A stretch of 39,009 nucleotides of DNA from an uncultured Oscillospiraceae bacterium (GCA_944385765.1 CALWYL010000012.1:1-39009), one strand, 5' to 3'; positions 7,900 through 15,862 are shown, counted from the stretch's first letter. Notes: a model not told the origin generated them from the sequence alone. Numbers and translations are program-made.

Positions 7900-8840
7900 G
7901 CTTCATCCTCCGTGACCGTGTGTGTTTTCAGATAGTTGAGCCAGTCCACGCAGCAGTTGGGCGTCAGATGTATCCCGTCGGGCGTGGAGCCCCCGGGCAG
8001 CCGTCCGTCCTCCCCCGCCACGGCGGAGGCCACGTTCAGGTAGTTCACGCCCTTTTCCTCCGCCAGGAGCATCAGCCGCGAGTTGAACTTGTTCACATTT
8101 GAGTTGTTGCACCAGGTGCCGGCGGCGTCCTGGCCCGCGCTCACCGGCAGTATGGACTGCACATACACCACGCAGTCCGGGTTGGCGGCCAGCGCGGCGT
8201 CGATTATCCCGCCGTACTTCTCGGCGAAGAGGTCGGTGCTCTTCCAGCCCAGCTCGTTGAGCCCTAGCATTATATACAGCTTGCCCGGCGCGAGCTCAGC
8301 GAGGGCGTCCACCGCCGAGAGCTCCTTGCCGTTAACGCTGAACCTGTCCGTGTACACCGTCTCCACGTTCAGGCCCACGCTGCAGAGCCAGGTGGTGTCC
8401 TTCAGCCCCGAGTAGAGCCTCAGCCCCTGGGTGCGCGAGTTGCCGATGAACACGGCGTCCTTGAAGTACTCGTCCCCCACGGCCTCCGACTGCGGCACCG
8501 GGGCAAAGGCCTCGGGCCCGCTCTCCGCCTCCCCGGCGTCCTCTTCCGGCGCCGTCTCGGGCTCCCCGGCCTCCGCCCCGGGGGAGGTGGCGGGCTCCTC
8601 TTCGGCGCCCGGAGTCTCCGATGGCGCCGCAGGCGTCTCCTGGGGCCCGGCTGTGGGCCGCGCGCTGGCCGCCGGCCGCTGCGTCTCCCGCGCCGCCCTG
8701 CCAAAGGCAAAGCCGCTGCCTGAGAGCGCCGCGGGAACTATTATGAGCGTCAGCGAAAAGAGCGTTATGGCCCAAATAGCCGACACCACCACCCGCCGCA
8801 CCGCCAGCTGCCGGCGCCTGGCTCTATCTCTCTTATCCAT
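7896..8840 (-). CDS. Membrane-anchored SGNH/GDSL hydrolase
   Basis: Probably an extracellular esterase or acyl-transfer domain acting on cell-wall carbohydrate. The 314 residues comprise a short basic N-terminus, a transmembrane helix (~18-40) and a long Pro/Ala/Glu linker (~50-122) that would cross the wall. An SGNH domain follows: block I AVFIGNSRTQG with Ser 135, block III MLGLNELGW, block V PDGIHLTPN with Asp 288 and His 291. A longer upstream frame exists, but AGGAGG lies 8 bp before the chosen ATG. It leads the cluster with the DUF4358 lipoprotein and sigma/anti-sigma pair. OatA of Firmicutes has a comparable extracellular SGNH domain that O-acetylates peptidoglycan; that is analogy, not proof. 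Confidence 0.82.
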   Translation of the reverse strand: MDKRDRARRRQLAVRRVVVSAIWAITLFSLTLIIVPAALSGSGFAFGRAARETQRPAASARPTAGPQETPAAPSETPGAEEEPATSPGAEAGEPETAPEEDAGEAESGPEAFAPVPQSEAVGDEYFKDAVFIGNSRTQGLRLYSGLKDTTWLCSVGLNVETVYTDRFSVNGKELSAVDALAELAPGKLYIMLGLNELGWKSTDLFAEKYGGIIDAALAANPDCVVYVQSILPVSAGQDAAGTWCNNSNVNKFNSRLMLLAEEKGVNYLNVASAVAGEDGRLPGGSTPDGIHLTPNCCVDWLNYLKTHTVTEDEA

Positions 8841-8873
8841 GTCCCGGCCTCCTTTTATGCCCTCACTGATAAA

Positions 8874-8900
8874 GACGCCCCGGCGGGCGGAAAAGTTATC
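8874..8900 (-). promoter_or_regulatory. Candidate ECF-sigma promoter of the SGNH-DUF4358-sigma-anti-sigma cluster
   Basis: On the minus strand GATAAC followed by TTTT (8891-8900) lies 17 bp before CGTCTTT (CGTC at 8874-8877), 34 bp ahead of the SGNH start. This resembles the AAC / CGTC promoters of ECF factors such as SigV, SigM and SigW, and no good sigma-A promoter is visible in this gap. If real, the sigma factor activates its own operon. Confidence 0.45.
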
Positions 8901-8916
8901 CTCCGCGAAAAAATTT

Positions 8917-9762
8917 TTATTCCCCGATGAGCCGCTCCACGCGCGCGTACATGTCGCCGCGCAGCTCCGCGAGCAGCGCCTCCGCCCAGGGCGGCGGCGC
9001 CGCGCGCCCATAGGCCTGGCACAGCCCCAGCAGCACGTTGGCCACGCCGTCTATCTGCTCCTCCCGGGCGTCGAAGGGCCCGTACCCGGCCAGGAAGGCC
9101 TCGCCCGCCGCCGGGGAGAGCGACGAGAGGACGTTCCTTATGTCGGCGTAGGCGTAGCCCTTGCCCAGCAGGCCATAGTCGAACATCAGCGCGGACGAGC
9201 CGTCGCGCGCCACCGCCAGGTTGGTGTAGTAGAAGTCGTTGTAGGTCAGGGTCCGCCGCGCGCCGTCTATGGCCGCCCTTATTCTGCCCCAGTTGGCCTC
9301 TATGAGCCGCCAGACCGGCAGCTCTCCCGTCCGCGCCCTCACGGCCTCGATGTTCTCCGCCGTCAGGGCGTCGTTTTCGTCGTAGAGCCCCTCTCCGGCG
9401 CTCTCCACGTGGGCATATCCCCGGCCGTGCAGCTCGCGGTACCAGCGGGCGATAAGCGCGGCGGCCTCCGGGTCGTCCAGGTCCTCCGGCCGGCCCGGGC
9501 GGTAGTTGCCCCCTTCCAGGTCCTCCAGCAGCAGCGCGCGGTCCGTGGAGCCCAGCACCCTCAGCGTGGGCACTCCCAGCGAGCGCAGCACGGCGTAGTT
9601 GCCTATCTCCCGGCTCTGCCCGCCCCCTTCAAAGGCCTTTATAATGAGCGTTTCCCCGGCGCGGCGGACGCGGGCCACGTGCACGCCGTCCCTCTCGCGT
9701 ATGGGCTCCAGAGCGCCATATATGACGCCCATCCGCTCTAGCTCCTGCTCTGTTATGCCCAA
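8917..9762 (-). CDS. Aminoglycoside phosphotransferase/choline kinase-fold protein
   Basis: A protein-kinase-like phosphotransferase of unknown substrate, 281 residues. The N-lobe has GVHVARVRRAGETLIIKAF, which supplies the nucleotide-binding Lys. The catalytic loop reads TYNDFYYTNLAV, where Asp and the Asn five residues on match the APH H-G-D-x4-N pattern, although His is replaced by Tyr. The metal-binding Asp follows in LMFDYGLLGKGYAYADIRN. The frame extends upstream into the tRNA-Thr gene, which is not credible. I chose a TTG with GGGGGGAG about six bases upstream; the ATG ten codons later is the alternative. It need not be an antibiotic-resistance enzyme, since many APH-fold proteins act on small alcohols or sugars. 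Confidence 0.72.
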   Translation of the reverse strand: MGITEQELERMGVIYGALEPIRERDGVHVARVRRAGETLIIKAFEGGGQSREIGNYAVLRSLGVPTLRVLGSTDRALLLEDLEGGNYRPGRPEDLDDPEAAALIARWYRELHGRGYAHVESAGEGLYDENDALTAENIEAVRARTGELPVWRLIEANWGRIRAAIDGARRTLTYNDFYYTNLAVARDGSSALMFDYGLLGKGYAYADIRNVLSSLSPAAGEAFLAGYGPFDAREEQIDGVANVLLGLCQAYGRAAPPPWAEALLAELRGDMYARVERLIGE

Positions 9763-9781
9763 TCCCGCTCCCCCCTCAGCG

Positions 9782-9817
9782 CAAAAGCGCCGGGCCCAAC
9801 ATACGTCAGGCCCGGCG
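9782..9817 (-). terminator. Terminator of tRNA-Thr
   Basis: Nine-bp GC stem (9788-9796 with 9809-9817) followed on the minus strand by CTTTTG, directly downstream of the tRNA and just upstream of the kinase gene. Confidence 0.65.
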
Positions 9818-9821
9818 GGTT

Positions 9822-9897
9822 TGGAGCTGGCAATGTGACTCGAACACACGACCTGCTGATTACGAATCAGCTGCTCTACCGACTGAGCTATGCCAGC
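9822..9897 (-). tRNA. tRNA-Thr (CGT)
   Basis: The acceptor stem GCTGGCA/TGCCAGC, anticodon stem-loop CTGAT-TCGTA-ATCAG (anticodon CGT, codon ACG), and encoded TCCA end give a 76-nt cloverleaf on the minus strand. Confidence 0.93.
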
Positions 9898-9918
9898 GCG
9901 CCGCTTTCGCGCCTGAAA

Positions 9919-9947
9919 ATTTTATCATAGTGTAAACTCAAAGTCAA
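9919..9947 (-). promoter_or_regulatory. Sigma-A promoter of tRNA-Thr
   Basis: On the minus strand, TTGACT (9942-9947), a 17-bp spacer and TAAAAT (9919-9924), about 20 bp before the tRNA. Confidence 0.8.
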
Positions 9948-10338
9948 CTGCTTTTTATTCGTTGCAGTTTTGATTACATTTTGTAATACTGAATCAAAAC
10001 TTGCCGCCTCTTTCATACCGCGGGGCCGGCAGCGCGCATATTTAAGCTCAACTGGGGCAGTTTCCTCCCCCATAAGTGACAATTTCATCTCAAATGCGCC
10101 ATTTTTCGCCCCCAGACCCATTGACATAACTGAAGGGCGGAAGCTCTATTCAGAGAGTTATCAACATTATCAACAGACTTTTGAACATGCCGCCCCCGCC
10201 GCAGCCCCCGGTTTGCGCGGCTTTTGGCGCGGGCGGGCGCGCTTTCATCCGTCCGATGTTGAAAACTCCGGCGGATTTAGTTTACATAACACTCAAGATT
10301 TACCCGCGCGGCCGCCATATGAAGGCTCTGATGCAGCC
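9948..10338. other. AT-rich intergenic region with nested inverted repeats and a tandem repeat
   Basis: This gap between radC and the tRNA-Thr promoter has no convincing gene. An open frame of 79 codons on the minus strand runs through the tRNA promoter and has codon use unlike neighbouring genes. Visible structure: an inverted repeat GTTTTGATT/AATCAAAAC (9967-9975, 9992-10000) enclosing TTACA-TTT-TGTAA; a small palindrome AACTG-GGG-CAGTT; and the 9-mer TTATCAACA twice in tandem. A GC-rich block (10190-10245) could fold. Function is unknown. Confidence 0.5.
10158..10175. repeat. Tandem 9-mer TTATCAACA x2 (DnaA-box-like)
   Basis: Two exact adjacent copies of TTATCAACA, each one base from the DnaA box TTATCCACA. 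The mismatch falls at position 6, which is usually well conserved, so DnaA binding is possible but uncertain. Confidence 0.45.
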
Positions 10339-11028
10339 CTAGCGCCTCTCGCCCAGGCGCAGCAGCCCGCTCTCGGCGAAGGAGACGTAGTCCCCTCCCG
10401 CCACCACGATGTGGTCCACCAGCTCCACCTCCACCGCCGCCAGGGCGGAGAGCAGCCTGGCCGTGGTCTGCTCGTCCTCGCGGGAGGGCAGGGCCACGCC
10501 ATTGGGGTGGTTGTGGGCCACTATGACCTTGCTGGCGTTCTGGCTGAGGGCGAACTCCACAATCTGCCGGGTGCTCACCTCTGCGGAGTTGGCCGCCCCC
10601 CGGGCCATCAGCCGCCGGTTTATCAGGCCGCACTGGCTGTCCAGGCAGAGCATGTACACCACCTCGTCCCTCTCGTGCATGAAGAGGGGCACCAGATACT
10701 TCCCCGCGGCCTCGGTGCTGTCCAGCCGCTCTCCCGGAGCGCTCTTGCGCATCATGTACCGCCGGCTGACCTGAGGTATCAGGTGCAGATAGACGGCCGT
10801 CTCGTGCCCCACGCCGCTCACCCGCTCCAGGTCGGCTATGTCGGCCTCCAGCACGCGGTCGAGCGAGCCGAAGTATTCCAGCAGGGCGTGTGCGATGACG
10901 TTGGTGTCCTGCCGCGGCCGCACGTAGAAGAGCAGCAGCTCCAGCACGTTCACATCGTCGAAGTTGTCCAGCCCGTGTTCGGCGAAGCGGCGTTTGAGCC
11001 GCTCGCGGTGCCCGTCGTGCACGCCCAT
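10339..11028 (-). CDS. radC: RadC/JAB-domain protein
   Basis: Member of the RadC family; despite the name its role in DNA repair is unproved. The 229 residues have an N-terminal UPF0758 helical part, a helix-hairpin-helix-like segment (VSGVGHETAVYL, ~92-103) and a C-terminal JAB/MPN metal site (VIVAHNHPNGVALPSREDEQ). The His-x-His, Ser and Asp ligands of the JAMM motif are all present, so it could be an active metalloprotease or nuclease-like enzyme. It starts 6 bp after tsaD and is the last gene of the uvrB-to-radC operon. A 440-bp AT-rich gap follows it. Confidence 0.92.
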   Translation of the reverse strand: MGVHDGHRERLKRRFAEHGLDNFDDVNVLELLLFYVRPRQDTNVIAHALLEYFGSLDRVLEADIADLERVSGVGHETAVYLHLIPQVSRRYMMRKSAPGERLDSTEAAGKYLVPLFMHERDEVVYMLCLDSQCGLINRRLMARGAANSAEVSTRQIVEFALSQNASKVIVAHNHPNGVALPSREDEQTTARLLSALAAVEVELVDHIVVAGGDYVSFAESGLLRLGERR

Positions 11029-11034
11029 GGGCGC

Positions 11035-12036
11035 TCAGAGCTCCATGGTGGCGCAGGCGTTTAGGTCCGCCCCGGCCCGCTTCCCCGCCAGGAACTCATA
11101 GTATCCCTGGGCGCCTATCATGGCGGCGTTGTCGCCGCAGAGCCTCAGCGGCGGGACATAGAGCTGCACGCCCTCCCGCTCCGCGGCGCGGGCGAAGTCG
11201 CGCCGGATGCGCGAGTTGGCCGCCACGCCCCCGGCCACGGCGATTTTCCCATAGCCCAGCTCCCGCTCCGCCGCCATGGTGCGCGGCACCAGGCTGTCGC
11301 TCACCGCCCGGCAGAAGGAGGCCGCCAGCGAGGGCCGGTCCAGTTCCTCTCCGCGCTGTGCGGCCGTGTGCGCCAGGTTTATCACGGCCGTCTTGAGCCC
11401 GGAGAAGCTCATCTCATAGGGCATGCCCTCCACATGCCCCACGGGCAGCTCATACTTCCGGTCGTCCCCGCCCTGGGAGAGGTCGTCCAGCGGCTTGCCG
11501 CCCGGATAGGGCAGCCCCAGCACACGCGCCGTCTTGTCGAAGCACTCGCCGGCCGCGTCGTCCCTGGTGGCGCCCAGGACGCGCATGTCCGTGTAGCCGC
11601 GCACATCCACCAGCATGGTGTTCCCCCCGGATATGGCCAGGCAGAGGAAGGGCGGCTCCAGCTCCGGGAAGGCCAGGTAGTTGGCCGCTATGTGCCCCCG
11701 GATGTGGTGCACGGGCACCAGCGGCACGCCCAGGGCCAGGGCCGCCGCCTTGGCGAAGTTCACCCCCACCAGCAGCGCGCCTATGAGCCCGGGCGCGTAG
11801 GTCACGGCCACGGCGTCTATCTCCGCGCGGGACACCCCGCCCTTTTCCAGCGCCCTCTCCGCCAGGTAGCTTATGACCTCGGTGTGGCTGCGCGAGGCTA
11901 TCTCCGGCACCACGCCGCCGTACACGGCGTGCAGGTCGGCCTGTGAGAAGATTTGGTCCGTCAGCACCTCCCTGCCGTCGCGCACCAGCGCCACGGCCGT
12001 CTCGTCGCAGGAGGTCTCCACAGAAAGTATGATCAT
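11035..12036 (-). CDS. tsaD: tRNA N6-threonylcarbamoyladenosine transferase subunit
   Basis: Transfers the threonylcarbamoyl group to A37 of tRNAs reading ANN codons, with TsaB and TsaE as partners. The 333 residues begin MIILSVETSCDETAVALV, the family start, and carry the Fe/Zn-binding H-x3-H (HIRGH, 111-115) and the ATP-binding AISGGNTMLVDV segment. The frame is open far upstream, but that part overlaps rimI, and GGGAGAGGGAC precedes the chosen ATG. The start overlaps the rimI stop by 4 bp. tsaB and tsaE, which often accompany it, are not in this window. Confidence 0.96.
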   Translation of the reverse strand: MIILSVETSCDETAVALVRDGREVLTDQIFSQADLHAVYGGVVPEIASRSHTEVISYLAERALEKGGVSRAEIDAVAVTYAPGLIGALLVGVNFAKAAALALGVPLVPVHHIRGHIAANYLAFPELEPPFLCLAISGGNTMLVDVRGYTDMRVLGATRDDAAGECFDKTARVLGLPYPGGKPLDDLSQGGDDRKYELPVGHVEGMPYEMSFSGLKTAVINLAHTAAQRGEELDRPSLAASFCRAVSDSLVPRTMAAERELGYGKIAVAGGVAANSRIRRDFARAAEREGVQLYVPPLRLCGDNAAMIGAQGYYEFLAGKRAGADLNACATMEL

Positions 12037-12485
12037 GTCTGTCCCTCTCCCAGATAAAGTGTCATTATCAGCGCGTCCTCCCTGGGACACTCGTAGTAAT
12101 TGGGCCTCGCGGCCACGGTTTTGAAGCCGAACTTCCCATACAGCCCGATGGCCGCCGCATTGGAGCGGCGCACCTCCAGCGTGAGGAAGGCCAGAGCCCT
12201 CTCCCGCGCGCGGCGCAGCGTCTCCTCCAGCAGCGCGCTGCCCACTCCCCTCCGCCGCTGCTCCGGCGAGGTGCAGACGTTGTTTATGTAGCCCTCGTCC
12301 AGCACGCACTGCAGCGCCAGGTAGCCGGCCAGGGCCCCCTCCTCCGTCTCCGCGGCCAGCAGGGTGCAGCCCTCGCCCTCCATGGCATACCGCAGCGCGG
12401 AGTCCGGCCAGGGGGTGGAGAAGCACCGCCCCTCCAGCTCCGCCACGGCGCGCAGGTCGGCCGGCACGGCCTCACGTATCCTCAT
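12033..12485 (-). CDS. rimI: Ribosomal-protein-alanine N-acetyltransferase, GNAT family
   Basis: Predicted to acetylate the N-terminus of S18 or similar targets using acetyl-CoA. The 150 residues show the GNAT fold: IREAVPADLRAVAELE at the start, the acetyl-CoA-binding Q/R-x-x-G-x-G/A loop (EQRRRGVGSALLEE), and LEVRRSNAAAIGLYGKFGF, which is typical of RimI. Its ATG is inside the end of the zincin/phosphatase gene (14-bp overlap) with GGAGGACGGGG upstream. It overlaps tsaD by 4 bp; rimI next to tsaD is a common pairing. The symbol rests on family resemblance and context. Confidence 0.88.
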   Translation of the reverse strand: MRIREAVPADLRAVAELEGRCFSTPWPDSALRYAMEGEGCTLLAAETEEGALAGYLALQCVLDEGYINNVCTSPEQRRRGVGSALLEETLRRARERALAFLTLEVRRSNAAAIGLYGKFGFKTVAARPNYYECPREDALIMTLYLGEGQT

Positions 12486-13293
12486 GTTCCCCGTCCTCCG
12501 TGCCCAGCAGCTCGTCCAGCAGGTACTCTATCTCCGGCGCCAGCCGCCCCGCGGCCCGGTTCCAGCCGCCCTGGGTGTCGATGAGCGGCGGCGCTATGTC
12601 CTCCTCGCCCAGGCAGAGAATGCGCTCGTCGAAGGCGGGAAAGCGCCCTGCCAGCGCGTCGGCCTGGGCCTCCGTCATGCAGAGCACGGCGTCATAGCCC
12701 CCCAGCAGCTCCTCCGTGGCCTCCCGCGGCGTGCTGCCGGAGATGTCCGCCCCGTAGAGCTCCGCCGCCCGGACGGCCCTGGGGTTCACGCGCTCCGCCG
12801 CGCCCAGCGCGCCGGCGGAGGCGCAGGGTATGTCGGCCCCCTCCGCCCTCAGCGCCTGGCGGAACAGCCCCGCGGCCAGCGGGGCCAGCCCGCCGCCGTC
12901 CGCGTCCACGAAGAGCACGCTCTCCGCCTCCAGCGGCTCGCACAGCCCGGCCAGCAGCTCGGCCACGTGCCTCTCGTCCCACTTCTCCAGGCTGCGGTCC
13001 CCCGCCAGGCTCTCTATGTGGTGCGTCAGCTCGTGCTTGAGCGTGCGGGTCAGCTCGCGGCGCCACTTGTCCGGCCCCGCCTGGCCGTGCGCGGCGCGGA
13101 AGGAGCCGTAGTATATCTCCACATACCTGCCCATCTGGTTGACGTTGTATGTGCCCATCACCAGCAGGCCGTTCTGGTCCGTCTTGCGGGCCGGCAGGAG
13201 GTTCACTCCCCCGTTCAGCCCCTCGAATATCTCCTGCGGCAGGGCCTCCGCCGCCTCGTCCAGCATCCTGCCGGCCTCTTCAAAACTCACCAT
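12472..13293 (-). CDS. Zincin metallopeptidase-like domain fused to a degenerate low-molecular-weight phosphatase domain
   Basis: A 273-residue two-domain protein. Residues ~1-115 resemble the small zincin family (PF06262-like): MVSFEEAGRMLDEAAEALPQ at the start and the zinc motif HELTH (87-91), followed by another His. Residues ~125-270 follow the low-molecular-weight protein tyrosine phosphatase pattern in order: beta1 (VLFV), the SAG turn (CASAGALG), DISGSTPREATEELL, YDAVLCMTEAQ, and an Asp in LIDTQGG. The phosphate loop, normally V-C-x5-R-S/T, reads VDADGGGLAP: Asp 130 replaces the nucleophile Cys and Leu 136 replaces the Arg. The phosphatase half should therefore be inactive, perhaps a binding domain. 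The gene starts 1 bp after polA and overlaps rimI by 14 bp. No frameshift is seen. Confidence 0.75.
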   Translation of the reverse strand: MVSFEEAGRMLDEAAEALPQEIFEGLNGGVNLLPARKTDQNGLLVMGTYNVNQMGRYVEIYYGSFRAAHGQAGPDKWRRELTRTLKHELTHHIESLAGDRSLEKWDERHVAELLAGLCEPLEAESVLFVDADGGGLAPLAAGLFRQALRAEGADIPCASAGALGAAERVNPRAVRAAELYGADISGSTPREATEELLGGYDAVLCMTEAQADALAGRFPAFDERILCLGEEDIAPPLIDTQGGWNRAAGRLAPEIEYLLDELLGTEDGEHEDT

Positions 13294-13294
13294 C

Positions 13295-15862
13295 TCAGTG
13301 TGCCTCCGCCCAGGAGCGGGCGCTGTGGGCCTCCGCCGTCAGCGGTATGGAGAGGCGCGCCGCGCTCTCCATCTCCCGCTCCAGCAGCTCCTTCACCCGT
13401 TCAGCCTCCTCCTCGGGGCACTCGGCTATCAGCTCGTCGTGCACCTGCAGTATCAGCCGCGCGCTCAGCCCCTCTTCCCTCAGGGCGCGGTCCACGTTCA
13501 CCATGGCCAGCTTGATTATGTCCGCCGCCGTGCCCTGTATGGGCATGTTGCGGGCCACCCGCTCGCCGAAGGCCCTGGTGTTGCGGTTGGGGCTCTTCAG
13601 CTCCGGCATGGGCCGCCGGCGGCCGTAGAGCGTCTCCACATAGCCGCGCTCCTTGGCCTCGGCTATCACCCGCTCCATGTACTCGCGCACCCCGTGGTAT
13701 TTCTCCAGATAGGCGTCGATGTAGGCCTTGGCCTCCCCGGGCCAGACGCCTATGTCCTGTGCCAGCGAGAAGGCGGAGATGCCGTAGACTATGCCGAAGT
13801 TCACCGCCTTGGCCCGGCTGCGCTGCAGCGGCGTCACCTCCGCGAGCGGCACGCCGAAAACCTGCGAGGCGGTGACGGCGTGTATGTCCTCGCCGTTCAA
13901 AAAGGCGTTTTTCATCGTCTCGTCGCCGGAGATGTGGGCCAGGATGCGCAGCTCGATCTGGCTGTAGTCCGCGTCCACCAGCACGCAGCCCGGGGGGGAG
14001 ACGAACATCTTCCTTATCTCCCCGCCCAGCTCGCGCCGCACGGGTATGTTCTGCAGGTTGGGCTCGGTGCTGGAGATGCGCCCCGTGGCGGTCACGGTCA
14101 TGCGGAAGCTGGTGTGTATCCTCCCGTCGGGGGATATCACCTTCAGCAGCCCGTCGGCGTAGGTGCTCTTGAGCTTGGTGAGCATGCGGTAGTCGAGTAT
14201 CTCGGAGATTATGGGGTGCTTGCCAACCAGCTTCTCCAGCACGTCGGCGTTGGTGCTCCAGCCGGTCTTGGTCTTCTTCCCCGCCGGCAGCATCAGCTCC
14301 TCGAACAGCACCTCCCCCAGCTGCTTGGGGGAATTGATGTTGAACTCGTGCCCCGCGTGCTCCCAGATGCTCCGCTGCAGCCGCTCTATGCCCCCGGCGA
14401 GCCCCTCGCCGAAGGCGGCCAGGGCCTTCCTGTCCACCAGGAAGCCCTTCTCCTCCATGCGAGCGAGCACGGAGCAGAGCGGCAGTTCGATGTCGTGATA
14501 GAGCGCCCGGCCGCCCGCGGCGTCCAGCGCCGAGTCCATAACCGGGTACAGCTCCCAGAGGGCCTGGGCCTCCGGCAGCTCCGCTCCCAGGTGGCGCGCG
14601 GCCAGGCGGGCGGTGTCATATCCGCTCTCCGTGGGGTCCAGCACATAGCCGGCCAGCGCGGTGTCGAACACGAAGCCCTCCGTGCTCAGCCCCTCGTCCT
14701 GCAGCAGCCGCATGAGGTCCTTCACGTCGCGGGCCACCTTCTTCACCCGGGGGGAGAACACGGCCGCGAGCACCTCCCGGTGTCCCTCGCCGTCCTCCGC
14801 CCAGCGCGAGGTGTACATGGCCTTCCCGTCGCAGATTGTGAGCTCGTCGAGCCCCTCGCCGGCGCAGAGGGCTATATACTCCGCCGCCTCCACCGCCTGC
14901 CGGATGTCCGCCGTCCCGGCACCCTCCAGCAGCGGCAGGGCCGCCCTGTTGCCCCCGTTTTCCCCCGCTTTTGCCGCCTCTGCGCCCCCCTGCGGGGCCA
15001 GCCCCCAGCGCTCTATAAAGCGGTTGAATCCCAAAGAGCGCAGCAGCTCATAGAGCTCTGGGGTGAAGCCGCCGCTCCAGCGCAGCTCCTCCGGCTCTAT
15101 CTCCACCGGGGCGTCGCAGTGTATGGTGGCCAGCTCATAGCTCAGCGCGGCGCTCTCGCGCCCGGCCTCGAGCTTCCTGCGCACGGAGTCCCTGATGTCC
15201 AGCCCGTCCAGCCCGGCGTAGATGTCCTCCACTCTCCCGAAGCGTCGCACCAGGTCCAGCGCGGTCTTCTCCCCCACGCCGGGCACGCCGGGGATGTTGT
15301 CCGAGGCGTCCCCCATCAGGGCCTTCAAGTCCACCATCAGCGGCGGCGCAAAGCCGTATTCGTCCTCAAAACGGGCCAAATCATACAAAACCGTCTCATT
15401 TTTGCCCATTTTTGTCTTGACATGCAGCACGCTGGTGTGCTCGGATATCAGCTGGAAGCTGTCCCTGTCGCCGGTTACTATCTCACAGTCCCAGCCGCGG
15501 AGCGCGCACTTGCGCGAGGCAGTGCCCAGGATGTCGTCGGCCTCCCAGCCCGCGGCCTCCAGCCGCTTCACGCCCATGGCGTCCAGCACGCGCTTGAGCA
15601 CGGGCATCTGCGCGGCCAGCTCCTCCGGCATGGGCTTGCGCTGGGCCTTGTAGCCCTCGTACTGCCGGTGCCTGAAGGTGGGCGCGGGCAGGTCGAAGGC
15701 CACACAGAGCGAGTCCGGCGAGCCCTCGTCGAGCAGTTTCTGCAGTATGGCCAAAAAGCCGTAGACGGCGTTCGTCGGCGTGCCGTCCGGCGCGTTCAGC
15801 GGCCTCACGCCGTAAAACGCCCGGTTCACTATGCTGTTTCCGTCCAAAATCATCAGTTTCAC
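13295..15862 (-). CDS. polA: DNA polymerase I
   Basis: Fills gaps and removes RNA primers in replication and repair. The 855 residues comprise an N-terminal 5'-3' exonuclease/FEN domain (LMILDGNSIVNRAFYGV; helix-hairpin-helix GVPGVGEKTALDLV), a middle domain (~310-460) without the DxE-type catalytic acids of a proofreading exonuclease, and a family A polymerase. Motif A is VLVDADYSQIELR, motif B RSRAKAVNFGIVYG and motif C LQVHDELIAE (~806). Loss of proofreading residues is usual in Firmicutes. The start is a GTG (ATG three codons later is the alternative) with GGAGGGGG upstream. It overlaps the CapA stop by 4 bp and sits in a repair-rich operon with uvrB. Confidence 0.97.
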   Translation of the reverse strand: MKLMILDGNSIVNRAFYGVRPLNAPDGTPTNAVYGFLAILQKLLDEGSPDSLCVAFDLPAPTFRHRQYEGYKAQRKPMPEELAAQMPVLKRVLDAMGVKRLEAAGWEADDILGTASRKCALRGWDCEIVTGDRDSFQLISEHTSVLHVKTKMGKNETVLYDLARFEDEYGFAPPLMVDLKALMGDASDNIPGVPGVGEKTALDLVRRFGRVEDIYAGLDGLDIRDSVRRKLEAGRESAALSYELATIHCDAPVEIEPEELRWSGGFTPELYELLRSLGFNRFIERWGLAPQGGAEAAKAGENGGNRAALPLLEGAGTADIRQAVEAAEYIALCAGEGLDELTICDGKAMYTSRWAEDGEGHREVLAAVFSPRVKKVARDVKDLMRLLQDEGLSTEGFVFDTALAGYVLDPTESGYDTARLAARHLGAELPEAQALWELYPVMDSALDAAGGRALYHDIELPLCSVLARMEEKGFLVDRKALAAFGEGLAGGIERLQRSIWEHAGHEFNINSPKQLGEVLFEELMLPAGKKTKTGWSTNADVLEKLVGKHPIISEILDYRMLTKLKSTYADGLLKVISPDGRIHTSFRMTVTATGRISSTEPNLQNIPVRRELGGEIRKMFVSPPGCVLVDADYSQIELRILAHISGDETMKNAFLNGEDIHAVTASQVFGVPLAEVTPLQRSRAKAVNFGIVYGISAFSLAQDIGVWPGEAKAYIDAYLEKYHGVREYMERVIAEAKERGYVETLYGRRRPMPELKSPNRNTRAFGERVARNMPIQGTAADIIKLAMVNVDRALREEGLSARLILQVHDELIAECPEEEAERVKELLEREMESAARLSIPLTAEAHSARSWAEAH

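Noticed and set aside
8841..9011. 57-codon N-terminal extension of the SGNH hydrolase
   Set aside because: It overlaps the end of the kinase gene and the candidate promoter, while an ideal SD precedes the internal ATG and its transmembrane helix.
9888..10127. 79-codon minus-strand ORF upstream of tRNA-Thr
   Set aside because: It runs through the tRNA promoter into the tRNA gene and its third-position base use is unlike all neighbours.
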